NCBI GenBank assembly: GCA_044867345.1
Contig: JBIOUU010000061.1
Span: 1 to 16,483 of the forward strand
DNA from: AC-69 sp044867345
GTDB taxonomy: Bacteria > Actinomycetota > UBA4738 > HRBIN12
Length of the DNA: 16,483 nt
Direction of reading: 5' to 3'
Shown here: positions 1 through 6,877 of the stretch, piece by piece
Layout of the letters: each line of letters starts with the position of its first letter
Position numbering within the stretch: position 1 is the stretch's first letter
The notes under the pieces: model-generated
The model's database searches: none
Seen by the model: only the letters and a program-made list of their open reading frames with translations
Told to the model about the DNA's origin: nothing
Position numbers and translations under genes: made by a program

Positions 1-611
1 CGGCACGGATCCCCGGAGCGCGATGGGTCGAGCTGCCCGGCGAAGACTTCGCGCTGTGGGCCGGCGACACCGACACGATCGTCGACGAAGTAGAAGAGTT
101 CCTGACCGGCCGCCGGGGCGGAGCCGAACCGACCCATGTCGTGGCCACGGTGATGTTCACCGACGTCGTCGGCTCGACCGAGCGGGCACAGGTGCTGGGC
201 GACCGGGCGTGGGCCGATCTCCTGGAGGCGCACCACTCACGGGTGCGTGCCGAGCTCCGCCGGTTCGGCGGCCGCGAGATCGACACCGCCGGCGACGGGT
301 TCCTCGCATCCTTCGACTCCCCTGCCTCAGCCATCGAGTGCGCCAGGGAGGTAATCAGGGCCGTGCGCGAGATCGGAGTGGACCTCCGCATCGGCCTACA
401 CACCGGCGAGTGCGACGTCGTCGGGGGGAAGCTCCGGGGCATCGCCGTTCATATCGGTGCACGGGTCGCGTCGAAGGCCGCGGCCGGCGAGATCCTCGTG
501 TCGCAAACGGTGAAGGATCTGGTGGCCGGGTCGGTGATCGAGTTCCAAGACCGGGGCTCACACGAGTTGAGGGGAATCCCAGGCGAGTGGCGCCTCTACT
601 CGGTCATCTGA
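1..611 (+). CDS. Alpha/beta hydrolase-class III adenylate/guanylate cyclase fusion, 3' part
   Basis: The open frame enters from the left edge (first full codon at nt 3) and stops at 609-611, giving 202 residues. The first ~40 residues (ELPGED, then FALWAGD and a VEEFLTG helix) look like the end of an alpha/beta hydrolase domain. The rest is a class III nucleotide cyclase domain, expected to make cAMP or cGMP from the triphosphate in the cytoplasm. The two metal-binding aspartates are present (MFTDVVGST and TAGDGF). The usual substrate-selecting Lys before GDGF is Asp (EIDTAGDGF), and the transition-state Asn is His (AVHIGARV), while its partner Arg is kept. The hydrolase-cyclase order is known from mycobacterial Rv1900c, which also has non-canonical substrate residues. 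An internal GTG at 141 could start a cyclase-only protein, but the frame is open upstream and matches the fusion, so I treat the gene as truncated by the window edge. Cyclase identity is firm; activity is not. Confidence 0.9.
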   Translation, partial: ARIPGARWVELPGEDFALWAGDTDTIVDEVEEFLTGRRGGAEPTHVVATVMFTDVVGSTERAQVLGDRAWADLLEAHHSRVRAELRRFGGREIDTAGDGFLASFDSPASAIECAREVIRAVREIGVDLRIGLHTGECDVVGGKLRGIAVHIGARVASKAAAGEILVSQTVKDLVAGSVIEFQDRGSHELRGIPGEWRLYSVI

Positions 612-620
612 CAAGCCAAC

Positions 621-643
621 CGCCCGAGTCGTTGCCGCGGGCG
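621..643 (+). terminator. Candidate hairpin terminator after the cyclase gene
   Basis: CGCCCG (621-626) and CGGGCG (638-643) form a perfect 6-bp stem with an 11-nt loop, starting 9 nt after the cyclase stop. No T-run follows, so it would be a T-less actinobacterial-type terminator or simply GC-rich sequence. Confidence 0.3.
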
Positions 644-960
644 AACGATGGTCCCAAGATCGCCTCATCGCTGCAGCGCGTCAGGTTGATGAGGCCGGAC
701 CTTTGTCGCTCGTAGTCGCGAAGCGCCCAATCTCGAGCGTTGACTCGCACTGCCTGACCTGCGGCGTTGTGGTTCTTACACTGTTCCCTTCGCCTCCGCG
801 AAGAGAACGCTGCGAGAACCCTGGGCACGGGTCGCGGTTCCGGCTGATGCTTGACATCCATCGTCACCTGGATCTCCGCTTGCCCGGGCGAGGAGGGCCA
901 GATCAAGCGGCCGTCAGGGACGAGGTCACTCCGGCGCTCGAATCTCGTGGAGCGGCGCGG

Positions 961-1017
961 CCCCCGGTTGGGGGTCGCACCGCTTCCAAGAGGCTGACGT
1001 CGGCTGCGTGCGTCAGC
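961..1017 (-). terminator. Two tandem hairpins after the cupin stop
   Basis: Reading the minus strand from the cupin stop (1022), a 7-bp inverted repeat comes first (GCTGACG 993-999 with CGTCAGC 1011-1017, 11-nt loop). A compact hairpin follows (CCCCC 961-965, GGTT loop, GGGGG 970-974). Neither has a T-tract. Their position 4-60 nt past the last gene of the sigma operon makes a terminator role plausible. Confidence 0.4.
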
Positions 1018-1021
1018 GTCC

Positions 1022-1486
1022 CTACGTGATCCCGCAGCCTGCGGGTTGGGGCTGGTCGATCCGAGGGCTCGCGCCGATCGGAACCCCGAAGAACACGACG
1101 CCGAGCTCCACGATGCCGCCGGTCTCGTTGCGACCGACGTGGACCGTCGAGGGCAGTTCGACGAACGCGTCGCCGGGTCCGTAGACCATGGGCTCGCAAT
1201 CCCTGGCGTGATACACCGTGAAGGTCCCGGACTTCACCGTGACCAGCGTCTTGCCGGGATGGCTGTGCCACCCGGTAGAGGAGTTTGGCCCGAACGTGAA
1301 GTCCGCAACCACCGTGTTCGTTCCCGGTGTGGCGGCGAAGCCCATGCCGTTCGGCATCGAGCCCGCACCGATCACCTCCGACACGACCGAACCCGTCGGG
1401 CCGGTGGCGATCGCCACTCCGGTAACCGTCATCGACACCGCGATGATCGACACCCCGATGACGAATCTGGTGCGCCTCCTTACCAT
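1022..1486 (-). CDS. Exported cupin-domain protein
   Basis: The 154-residue protein has a basic N-terminus and a hydrophobic stretch (about residues 8-28), so it is probably exported or membrane-anchored. A single small cupin barrel follows. Cupin motif 1 is GWHSHPGKTLVTVKSG, with metal-binding-type His74 and His76; the usual Glu is not evident. Motif 2 is GDAFVELPSTVHVGRN, with His116 and a closing Asn. Such barrels bind a metal or small ligand; catalysis cannot be inferred. I chose the ATG at 1486 because AGAAGGAGG (1492-1500) sits 5 nt upstream and the hydrophobic leader begins there; the frame stays open far upstream but overlaps the preceding gene. It lies 35 bp after the membrane protein gene and is probably the last gene of the sigma-factor operon. 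C-terminal Cys152 and Cys97 could pair outside the cell. Confidence 0.85.
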   Translation of the reverse strand: MVRRRTRFVIGVSIIAVSMTVTGVAIATGPTGSVVSEVIGAGSMPNGMGFAATPGTNTVVADFTFGPNSSTGWHSHPGKTLVTVKSGTFTVYHARDCEPMVYGPGDAFVELPSTVHVGRNETGGIVELGVVFFGVPIGASPRIDQPQPAGCGIT

Positions 1487-1521
1487 GATCCCCTCCTTCT
1501 CTCGATGCTCCCCTTTATGGA

Positions 1522-2610
1522 TCACGTTTGGTGCGGGAGGAGCGGGTTGAACGAGAGCGAGACCTCCGTCGCGTCGGGGCCTCGCTGCCCGATCACGTAC
1601 CTGAGCCCGAAAACGTCCTCGTGGGGATCCTGGCCTGCATCGTCGAGGATCTGAGCGAGCGCGCGGGCCTCCTCGGTCGCCAGGTCGGAGCACCAATAGA
1701 CGAACGTGCCGAGCAGATTGGTGTATTCGCCCCGCTTTATGCCTTGGGTGCGGAGCAGGTCCTCGGCCGGTGGCGGAAGCGAGGCCAAGACCCGGGACAG
1801 TCCGACCGCCTGCTCCGGCTCGTAGCAGACCGAGTACCCGGATGGCACGTACGCCGTGATCTCCGGGTCCTCCCACGCGCTCGCCGGCAGCCACGACGCC
1901 GGATCCGCGAGCCGCGCATCGAGCCGCTGGAGAGCGCTCGCCTGCTGGGGCGTCGGCATCGTCCTGGCCACGTTCTTCGAACCCGGATCGCAGCAATCGC
2001 CCCAGGTGACGCGGGCGAGCCTTTCCCCCACGCGGACCGCGATCTGACCGAAGTTCAGGCCCTGCCCCCTGGCCAAGTAGAGGTCCTTGTCGAACAGTCC
2101 GGTCGAGATCACCTCGGCCTTCACGAACTCGACACCTTCAGGCGTGAGGCGTTGCTCGAGGAGGCCGGTCGTGTACGCCTGCGAGTATTCATCCGCGCCC
2201 CCGGTGAAATCGGCGAGCCGCTGCCAGATCAGCCGCCCGTCCTCGTACACGAAGACACTGAACCTTCCGGGATCCCCCATGGTGTGTCCGAACAAGAAGC
2301 TGAGGACGAGCTCCCCGTGTTCGGGCGAGCTTGGCGTCGCTCCCTCGGGAGCCAGGCCGATCAAGCCCACGTGTGGGGTGGGGGCAGCCGTCGGCCCTGG
2401 AGCGGCCGGCATCTGGGTGCGATGGAAAGGCCCACCGGTCGTAACGATCCACACCGCCGCCACGAAGACGGCGATCGCCACGACACCCGCCGAGATCCTC
2501 TGGTTCCGGCGCTTGCGGTCGCGGCGGCGCAGGAACCCCTCGAACGACGGCTTGGACGCCTCGAACAGTGGTGCGAACCGCTCCAGCACGTCGAACCGGT
2601 CAGGACTCAT
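1522..2610 (-). CDS. Single-pass membrane protein partner of the ECF sigma factor (possible anti-sigma)
   Basis: The protein has 362 residues. A short basic cytoplasmic segment (about 1-38; ends FLRRRDRKRRNQR) precedes one transmembrane helix (about 39-58), a Pro/Ala-rich linker (about 61-82) and a ~280-residue exported domain. That domain holds only four cysteines (206, 207, 262, 307), which could form two disulfides. No HxxxCxxC zinc motif of ZAS anti-sigma factors is visible, and I recognise no enzyme family. The ATG at 2610 lies inside the sigma gene, whose TGA is at 2602-2600, so the two overlap by 11 bp and are probably translationally coupled. An ATG at 2628 is the alternative, but GAGGTGG lies just upstream of the 2610 start. 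Position and topology suggest a receptor or anti-sigma-like regulator of the adjacent sigma factor; that function is inference only. Confidence 0.8.
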   Translation of the reverse strand: MSPDRFDVLERFAPLFEASKPSFEGFLRRRDRKRRNQRISAGVVAIAVFVAAVWIVTTGGPFHRTQMPAAPGPTAAPTPHVGLIGLAPEGATPSSPEHGELVLSFLFGHTMGDPGRFSVFVYEDGRLIWQRLADFTGGADEYSQAYTTGLLEQRLTPEGVEFVKAEVISTGLFDKDLYLARGQGLNFGQIAVRVGERLARVTWGDCCDPGSKNVARTMPTPQQASALQRLDARLADPASWLPASAWEDPEITAYVPSGYSVCYEPEQAVGLSRVLASLPPPAEDLLRTQGIKRGEYTNLLGTFVYWCSDLATEEARALAQILDDAGQDPHEDVFGLRYVIGQRGPDATEVSLSFNPLLPHQT

Positions 2611-3091
2611 GTGGGTCCACCACCTCATGCTTCATTTGGGCGCGGGCGCGCGTGGTGAGCGAGCGGACCGAAGAGGCACGAAGGCCGAGCATCTGGCCCG
2701 CGTCCTCGGCGGAGTAATCCAAGATCGCGGTGAGCAGGACGGCCGCCCGCTGCTTGGGGTCCAGCCCCAAGAGCAAGCGGACGACCGTGTCATGGTTCTC
2801 GACTGCGACGAGGTCGTCGGTCGCGGCCGGCGCGAGGAAGAGCGCGCGCCGAAGGCCCAACAAGGCTCGCCGGGACCGGCTACGGAACACGTTCATCGAG
2901 ACCCGGAACAGGTATCCGGTCGGATCCTCGAGCACCCCGACGTGATCCCATCGCTCGAACACGCGAACGAACGCCTCCTGGGCGACCTCCTCGGCCTCGT
3001 GGCGGTTCCCGGTGACCAGGCAGAGTGCCGTGAACAGGCGCCGGAACGTGGCCTGGTAGAAATGCTCGAAGCTCGGCGCCGTCTCGCCCAT
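2600..3091 (-). CDS. ECF RNA polymerase sigma factor (sigma-70 family)
   Basis: The 163-residue protein has the two domains expected of an ECF sigma factor. Region 2 spans about residues 8-73 (FEHFYQATFRRLF, then EAEEVAQEAFVRVFERW and DPTGYLFRVSMN). Region 4 spans about 104-154, ending in the helix-turn-helix YSAEDAGQMLGLRASSVRS. It would direct RNA polymerase to a small regulon at -35/-10 promoters. The frame is open further upstream (alternatives near 3142 and 3259), but the extra residues are low-complexity and basic. The ATG at 3091 has a near-perfect GAGGAGG 5 nt upstream and gives standard family length. It is the first gene of an apparent three-gene operon with the overlapping membrane protein and the cupin. 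The 263 bp upstream probably hold its promoter, but I could not identify a convincing one. Confidence 0.9.
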   Translation of the reverse strand: MGETAPSFEHFYQATFRRLFTALCLVTGNRHEAEEVAQEAFVRVFERWDHVGVLEDPTGYLFRVSMNVFRSRSRRALLGLRRALFLAPAATDDLVAVENHDTVVRLLLGLDPKQRAAVLLTAILDYSAEDAGQMLGLRASSVRSLTTRARAQMKHEVVDPHES

Positions 3092-3096
3092 GTCGG

Positions 3097-3103
3097 CCTC
3101 CTC
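3097..3103 (-). promoter_or_regulatory. Ribosome binding site fixing the sigma factor start
   Basis: GAGGAGG on the minus strand lies 5 nt before the ATG at 3091. It decides in favour of the 163-residue sigma factor over longer in-frame versions starting with ATG at 3142 or TTG at 3259. Confidence 0.75.
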
Positions 3104-3250
3104 GGCCGGTCCCGCGGGCACGGATCGCAGATTCGCCTCCATCCTGCGCCTTGAACGCGCGCGAGACCTAGAACGCTGCGGCAACCTGACCGGATCCTCG
3201 AACACTGGGGTCGCGAGACTCGGGTTCGGCGCGAGGACGACGTTCAGGGA

Positions 3251-3267
3251 CCCAGTCAAGACTTGGG
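3251..3267. repeat. Near-palindrome upstream of the ECF sigma gene
   Basis: CCCAGTCAAGACTTGGG folds as CCC-AGT / ACT-GGG with a CAAG loop and one extra T. A second, wider inverted repeat nearby pairs AGGCGGGC (3271-3278) with GCCCGCCT (3320-3327). Both lie between the reductase stop and the sigma start and could be a terminator of the first or an operator of the second; nothing decides. Confidence 0.25.
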
Positions 3268-3354
3268 TGAAGGCGGGCCGCTTGTCACGTGCTATGAACC
3301 TTGGATCGCGTTCGTCCTTGCCCGCCTAGATGTCCGGCAGCGTCATCCGTCTCC

Positions 3355-3915
3355 TCACGTCTTGATGCGGTAGTGGAGATGAACCACGCCGCTTCCGAAA
3401 CGGCGTTCGTCCAGCAATTCGAGCCTCAGGCGGACATTGTCGGGGAGGGCCCTTTTGCCCCCTCCTACTACCATGGGCGTGACGAACAGGTGGGAATCGT
3501 CGACCAATCCGGCCTTGATCGCCTGGGCGGCGAGGCCGGGACCGCCCACGCTGATGTCACGTTCCGCCGACGCTTTCATCTGCCGGACCGCTTCAGGGTC
3601 GAAGTCTGGTTCGATCCGTGTCTTGTCGCTGGATACCGTCTCCAGCGTCTTGGAGTACACGATCTTGTCGGCCGCCTGCCATGTCTCCGCGAAGTCCCTT
3701 ATGAAGGGCGGCTGGTCGGCGAGGATGTCCGCAGTCTCCCAGTAGACCATCACCTCGTACATCCGGCGCCCGTAGAGGTAGGTGCCGATCCGCCGCTCGA
3801 GGTCGTTCACGAAGGTGTGCACCTCCTCGTCCGGCGCAGCCCAGTCGAAGTTGCCGTCCTCGTCCGCCACATAGCCGTCGAGCGATGTGATCGCTGAGTA
3901 GACCAGCTTGGCCAT
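3355..3915 (-). CDS. Dihydrofolate reductase family protein (RibD C-terminal domain)
   Basis: The 186-residue single-domain protein is typical of stand-alone RibD_C/DHFR-like reductases. The start MAKLVYSAITSLDGYVAD is the classic first strand and loop of this family. LYGRRMYEVMVYWE, then KIVYSKTL, then the nucleotide-binding loop ISVGGPGLAAQAIKAGLVDD, and finally HLFVTPMVVGGGKR, appear in the expected order. These proteins presumably reduce a pterin- or flavin-like substrate with NAD(P)H in the cytoplasm; the actual substrate of this subfamily is generally unknown. I chose the ATG at 3915, preceded by GAGGGGG about 6 nt upstream; a GTG at 3930 would add five residues. It is divergent from the DGPF/ECF42 pair (222 bp apart) and separated from the downstream sigma operon by 263 bp. 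Family confident, function not. Confidence 0.9.
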   Translation of the reverse strand: MAKLVYSAITSLDGYVADEDGNFDWAAPDEEVHTFVNDLERRIGTYLYGRRMYEVMVYWETADILADQPPFIRDFAETWQAADKIVYSKTLETVSSDKTRIEPDFDPEAVRQMKASAERDISVGGPGLAAQAIKAGLVDDSHLFVTPMVVGGGKRALPDNVRLRLELLDERRFGSGVVHLHYRIKT

Positions 3916-4079
3916 AGTGAGCCCCCTCACGCACGCTGATTGCCTCTTGCAACGAGCCCTAGAAGCATAGGTACCGTCCCTCCCAATTCAACCGGTCGTC
4001 CAGAGGTGGGCCCCCGCTCGCTGGCGGCGAACCACGATATCGTCCAGACGGGGCGAGTCCTCCCCCTTTTTCGCCGGGG

Positions 4080-4110
4080 TGTCGATTCCGCCGCTCCCCG
4101 TTTGTCTCAT
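4080..4110 (+). promoter_or_regulatory. Candidate ECF42-type promoter of the DGPF-sigma operon
   Basis: TGTCGA (4080-4085) is followed after 18 nt by GTCTCAT (4104-4110), and the ATG with its strong ribosome binding site starts 28 nt later. From memory, the ECF42 group is reported to recognise a -35 box TGTCGA and a -10 box of CGA/TC type in front of DGPF genes. The -35 match is exact; the -10 match is weaker. The fit suggests autoregulation by the sigma factor encoded two genes downstream. Confidence 0.55.
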
Positions 4111-4137
4111 AGGCGACCATGCGAGAAGGAGGGAGCC

Positions 4138-4497
4138 ATGAAGTACATGCTGCTGATCCACCAAGGCGATTCCCCGACGCCGCGGTCGCCGGAGGCGTGG
4201 GCGACCCTTTCGGAGGACGAACAGAAGGCGGTCTTCGCCGACTACCAGGCGATCAACCAGACCCCGGGCGTCACCCCCGGCCTCGGGCTGGACGCTCCCG
4301 AGACGGCAACTACCGTGCGGGTGCAGGACGGCAAGACCCTGACCACCGACGGCCCGTTCGTGGAGATCAAGGAGGCAGTCGGCGGCTACCTACTCTTCGA
4401 GGCCGACGACCTCGACGCAGCGATCGAGCTGGCCTCCCGGATCCCGGCGGCCCGCCTCGGCGGCGCGATCGAGGTGCGTCCGATCGTGGAATGGTAG
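4138..4497 (+). CDS. DGPF/YCII-related domain protein
   Basis: The 119-residue cytoplasmic protein begins MKYMLLIHQGD and carries the signature DGPF (residues 71-74) within TLTTDGPFVEIKEAVGGY, then DDLDAAIELASRIP and a C-terminal EVRP strand. This is the YCII-related (DGPF) fold, a small ferredoxin-like dimer. Its biochemical role is not established. Genes of this family are the standard partners and known targets of ECF42 sigma factors. AGAAGGAGG (4124-4132) lies 5 nt before the ATG, which fixes the start. The stop TAG overlaps the start of the sigma gene (ATGGTAG, 7 bp), so the two are co-transcribed and probably translationally coupled. Confidence 0.92.
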   Translation: MKYMLLIHQGDSPTPRSPEAWATLSEDEQKAVFADYQAINQTPGVTPGLGLDAPETATTVRVQDGKTLTTDGPFVEIKEAVGGYLLFEADDLDAAIELASRIPAARLGGAIEVRPIVEW

Positions 4498-5681
4498 CGA
4501 TCCTCGAACAGGTCTTCCGCGACCAGTGGGGACGTGTTCTCGCGGCGCTGATCGGCTTCCTCGGCGACTTCGACCTCGCCGAGGAAGCCGCGCAGGAGGC
4601 TTTCGCGATCGCCGCGGAGCGCTGGCCGCGAGATGGGGTCCCCGCCCATCCGGGCGCTTGGCTGGTCACGACGGCTCGCAACCGAGCCATCAACCGCATC
4701 CGGCGCGATCGCACCCTTGCCGCGAAGACGCGCCTGCTCCAGGTGCCTGAGGAGGCACAGGACACGATGAACGCGACGACGTTTCCCGATGAGCGACTCG
4801 AGCTCATCTTCACGTGCTGCCATCCGTCGCTGGCCACCGAGGCGCAGGTCGCTCTCACCTTGCGGACGCTCGGCGGCCTGACCACCGGCGAGATCGCCCG
4901 TGCCTTCCTTGTCCCCGAGCCGACGATGGCCCAGCGCCTGGTGCGGGCGAAGCGCAAGATCAAGGCCGCCGCCATCCCGTTCCGCGTGCCTCCCGCACAC
5001 CTGCTGCCCGATCGGCTCGTCGCCGTGCTCGCGGTGGTCTACCTGATCTTCAACGAGGGCTACGGTGGCCGGGGCGACCTGGCGTCCGAGGCGATCCGGT
5101 TGGGGCGTGGGCTCGCCGAACTGATGCCGGACGAGCCGGAGGTGCAGGGGCTGCTGGCACTGATGCTGCTGCTGGACGCGCGCCGGGAGACGCGGTTCCG
5201 CGACGGCGAGCTTGTGCTGCTCGCCGACCAGGACCGCTCGCTCCTGGACACCGCGGAGATCGCCGACGGTCGGGCGGCGCTCGACCGGGCCCTGGCGTTG
5301 CTCGGCCGTGGTCCCTACCTAGTACAGGCCGCGATCGCATCCCTGCATGCCGACGAGCCGCGCGATTGGCCCCAGATCGCGGCCCTCTACGGCGAGCTCT
5401 CCCGCCTCACCGGCTCCCCGGTCGTGGAGCTGAACCGAGCGATCGCGGTCGCCGAGGCGCAGGGTCCCCAGGCGGGCCTCGAGATCGTCGACGGCCTCCC
5501 ACTGGAGGGCTACCGCTACCTGCACTCGACGCGGGGTGAGCTGCTGCGCCGACTCGGCCGAACGGAAGAGGCCGGTGATGCGTACCGTCGAGCGCTGGCA
5601 CTGGTCCACGACGACGCCGAGCGGCGGCTGCTGGAGCGGCGGCTCGCAGAGCTCGCCGGGTCTGCCCCATCCCGACGATGA
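4491..5681 (+). CDS. ECF42-type RNA polymerase sigma factor with C-terminal TPR-like extension
   Basis: The 396-residue protein is more than twice the usual ECF length. Sigma region 2 covers about residues 5-75 (EEAAQEAFAIAAERWP, PGAWLVTTARNRAINRIRR). The family marker FPDERLELIFTCCHPSL is at 98-114. Region 4 with its helix-turn-helix covers about 115-160 (GLTTGEIARAFLVPEPTMAQRL). From about 170 onward is the helical DUF6596-like extension (YLIFNEGYGG at 184-193, NRAIAVAEAQGP at 315-326), ending in TPR-like helices (YLHSTRGELLRRLGRTEEAGDAYRRAL). In ECF42 proteins the extension is thought to replace a separate anti-sigma factor in controlling activity. No anti-sigma gene is adjacent here, consistent with that. 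The ATG at 4491 overlaps the DGPF stop; the frame is open further upstream but would merely shadow the DGPF gene. Confidence 0.93.
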   Translation: MVAILEQVFRDQWGRVLAALIGFLGDFDLAEEAAQEAFAIAAERWPRDGVPAHPGAWLVTTARNRAINRIRRDRTLAAKTRLLQVPEEAQDTMNATTFPDERLELIFTCCHPSLATEAQVALTLRTLGGLTTGEIARAFLVPEPTMAQRLVRAKRKIKAAAIPFRVPPAHLLPDRLVAVLAVVYLIFNEGYGGRGDLASEAIRLGRGLAELMPDEPEVQGLLALMLLLDARRETRFRDGELVLLADQDRSLLDTAEIADGRAALDRALALLGRGPYLVQAAIASLHADEPRDWPQIAALYGELSRLTGSPVVELNRAIAVAEAQGPQAGLEIVDGLPLEGYRYLHSTRGELLRRLGRTEEAGDAYRRALALVHDDAERRLLERRLAELAGSAPSRR

Positions 5682-5749
5682 CGTAAGGTGATGCGGACCA
5701 GTCCGACATGGCGTCGCGGGTACGCAGAAGATCGGATCCGGAACCAGGC

Positions 5750-6175
5750 CTACCTGCGGGACCGGTCGTTCGAGACCCCTGTAGCCGCACCATCCTGCTC
5801 GGCCTGACGGAGCCGTTGGAGGTCTTCATCACCGAGGTTCTCGACCCCGATCAGCTGATCCCTCGCTTGTTCCGTGACGCGGACGAGCTCATCCAGCTTC
5901 ACATGGATCGCGGCCGAATCCCGGTTCAGCGTGTTCTGGATGAGGAAGACCATGAGGAAGGTGAGGACGGTGGTGGTCGTATTGATGATGAGCTGCCAAG
6001 CATTGGAGAAATGGAAGATGGGTCCGGAGACCGCCCAGCCGAGCGTCAACAGGACCGCGACCCCAAACGTGAGGCCGTGACCCATCCACCGGGCGGCCAG
6101 GGTGGCGAGCCGATCGAATGTCGGTTGTCTGTGGTTGCGTTCGTGGTCTGGGATCTCCTTCTGCTCCTCCCGCAT
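5750..6175 (-). CDS. Low-affinity iron permease-like small membrane protein
   Basis: The protein has 141 residues with two transmembrane helices (about 34-54 and 60-82). A charged N-terminus comes before them, and a hydrophilic tail with HVKLDELVRVTEQARDQLIG follows. The segment FHFSNAWQLIINTTTTVLTFLMVFLIQNTLNRD is the hallmark of the low-affinity iron permease family (Pfam Iron_permease), including the conserved QNTxNRD motif. Despite the name, transport of Fe2+ is poorly supported for bacterial members. The ATG at 6175 has GGGAG a few nt upstream. The gene ends 68 bp from the convergent ECF42 gene and starts 185 bp from the divergent coiled-coil gene. The membrane topology is clear; the function is by family name only. 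Confidence 0.88.
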   Translation of the reverse strand: MREEQKEIPDHERNHRQPTFDRLATLAARWMGHGLTFGVAVLLTLGWAVSGPIFHFSNAWQLIINTTTTVLTFLMVFLIQNTLNRDSAAIHVKLDELVRVTEQARDQLIGVENLGDEDLQRLRQAEQDGAATGVSNDRSRR

Positions 6176-6223
6176 CTCGTCTCCCGTGTATCTCTTGGCC
6201 TGTCAGCCTGATGTACCCGTGCC

Positions 6224-6246
6224 CCAGCCAGGGGAAACGAGGCTGG
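6224..6246. repeat. Inverted repeat in the iron permease/coiled-coil intergenic region
   Basis: CCAGCC (6224-6229) and GGCTGG (6241-6246) flank an 11-nt spacer and lie about 50 nt upstream of the iron permease start. It could be an operator for this divergent pair. A TTGACC box (6285-6290) facing the plus strand lies downstream, but no -10 at proper spacing follows it. Confidence 0.25.
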
Positions 6247-6360
6247 CGGCCCATCCCCCGCCCAATCAGCGCGGTCCCAGGGGGTTGACCGCAGGGGGGT
6301 AGAAGGCGGCCCAACGGGGTAGGGTAGGGAGGGACGGGACGTCTGGTAAGGAGGGCGATC

Positions 6361-6852
6361 ATGGACATCACCGGCCGGATGGAACGCGTGCGCACCGGGG
6401 CACGACAGCGCATGATGGAGATGAAGGCCGATCGGGCGGAATCCCAGAACGACCAGCTGAAGGCGGAGAACCGGGTACTTCGGGACGAGCTCGACCAGAC
6501 CCGTTCGGAGCGTCAGCGCGTCCTGGACCTGCTGGAAAAGGCCGAGTTCACCGTGGAGGAGCCCAAGAAGCGCCGGTTCCGCGTGCTCCGGTTGCTCCTC
6601 GCGGCGGGCGCGATCTACGCGGTGGGCACCAGGACCGGCGCCTTCCAGAGAGTCAAGGCGTGGATGAACAAGATGCGCGGCCAGATGGACGAGATGGCCG
6701 CTCGGACCACGGAGAAGGCAACCGAGGCCGGGTACAAGCTCGGCGACGTGGTCGAGCACACCGGCCGCAAGATCCAGAAGACGGGCGAGCGCATCGAGCA
6801 GGCCGGCGACCAGATGGAGCGGACCGCCAAGCAGACCGGCACCACGGCCTGA
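6361..6852 (+). CDS. Coiled-coil, single-TM protein with amphipathic tail; unknown function
   Basis: The 163-residue protein has no recognised enzyme domain. Residues about 5-62 form a highly charged helix likely to be a coiled coil (NDQLKAENRVLRDELDQTRSERQRVLDLLEKAEF). A basic patch KKRRFR (69-74) precedes a short hydrophobic segment (about 75-91). From about 95 to 160 there is a repetitive amphipathic helix (KATEAGYKLGDVVEHTGRKI, then GERIEQAGDQMERTAKQTG) resembling YtxH/apolipoprotein-like sequences. It may sit at the membrane as a scaffold or stress protein; that is a guess. AAGGAGG (6348-6354) is 6 nt before the ATG, so expression as annotated is very likely. It is divergent from the iron permease gene and convergent with the amidase gene. 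Confidence 0.85.
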   Translation: MDITGRMERVRTGARQRMMEMKADRAESQNDQLKAENRVLRDELDQTRSERQRVLDLLEKAEFTVEEPKKRRFRVLRLLLAAGAIYAVGTRTGAFQRVKAWMNKMRGQMDEMAARTTEKATEAGYKLGDVVEHTGRKIQKTGERIEQAGDQMERTAKQTGTTA

Positions 6853-6877
6853 CGAGCTGTCTCATCGGAGAGAAGCC

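Larger units (their letters stand above)
612..1021. other. Non-coding gap of about 410 bp between convergent genes
   Basis: The gap lies between the cyclase stop (plus strand) and the cupin stop (minus strand). Short open frames exist on both strands, but none has a convincing ribosome binding site or a protein-like composition. Besides the hairpins listed separately, CTTCGC (788-793) and GCGAAG (798-803) make a 6-bp stem with a 4-nt CTCC loop. I see no tRNA, attachment site or clear gene remnant. Confidence 0.6.

Noticed and set aside
604..1029. Small open frames on both strands in the gap (604-906 minus, 703-1029 plus)
   Set aside because: No ribosome binding site, no recognisable motif, and hairpins run through them; a decayed gene remains possible but unsupported.
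1022..1996. Long 324-residue version of the cupin frame
   Set aside because: The extra 170 residues overlap the membrane protein gene on the same strand in another frame and are Arg/Gly/Ala-rich; the AGAAGGAGG site at 1492-1500 and the signal peptide fix the start at 1486.
4119..4490. N-terminal extension of the ECF42 frame
   Set aside because: It is a shadow of the DGPF gene in another frame; homology to sigma region 2 begins only after the ATG at 4491.
5708..6211. Plus-strand open frame of 167 residues
   Set aside because: It is antisense to the iron permease-like gene, whose transmembrane and QNTxNRD motifs are convincing; no ribosome binding site for this frame.
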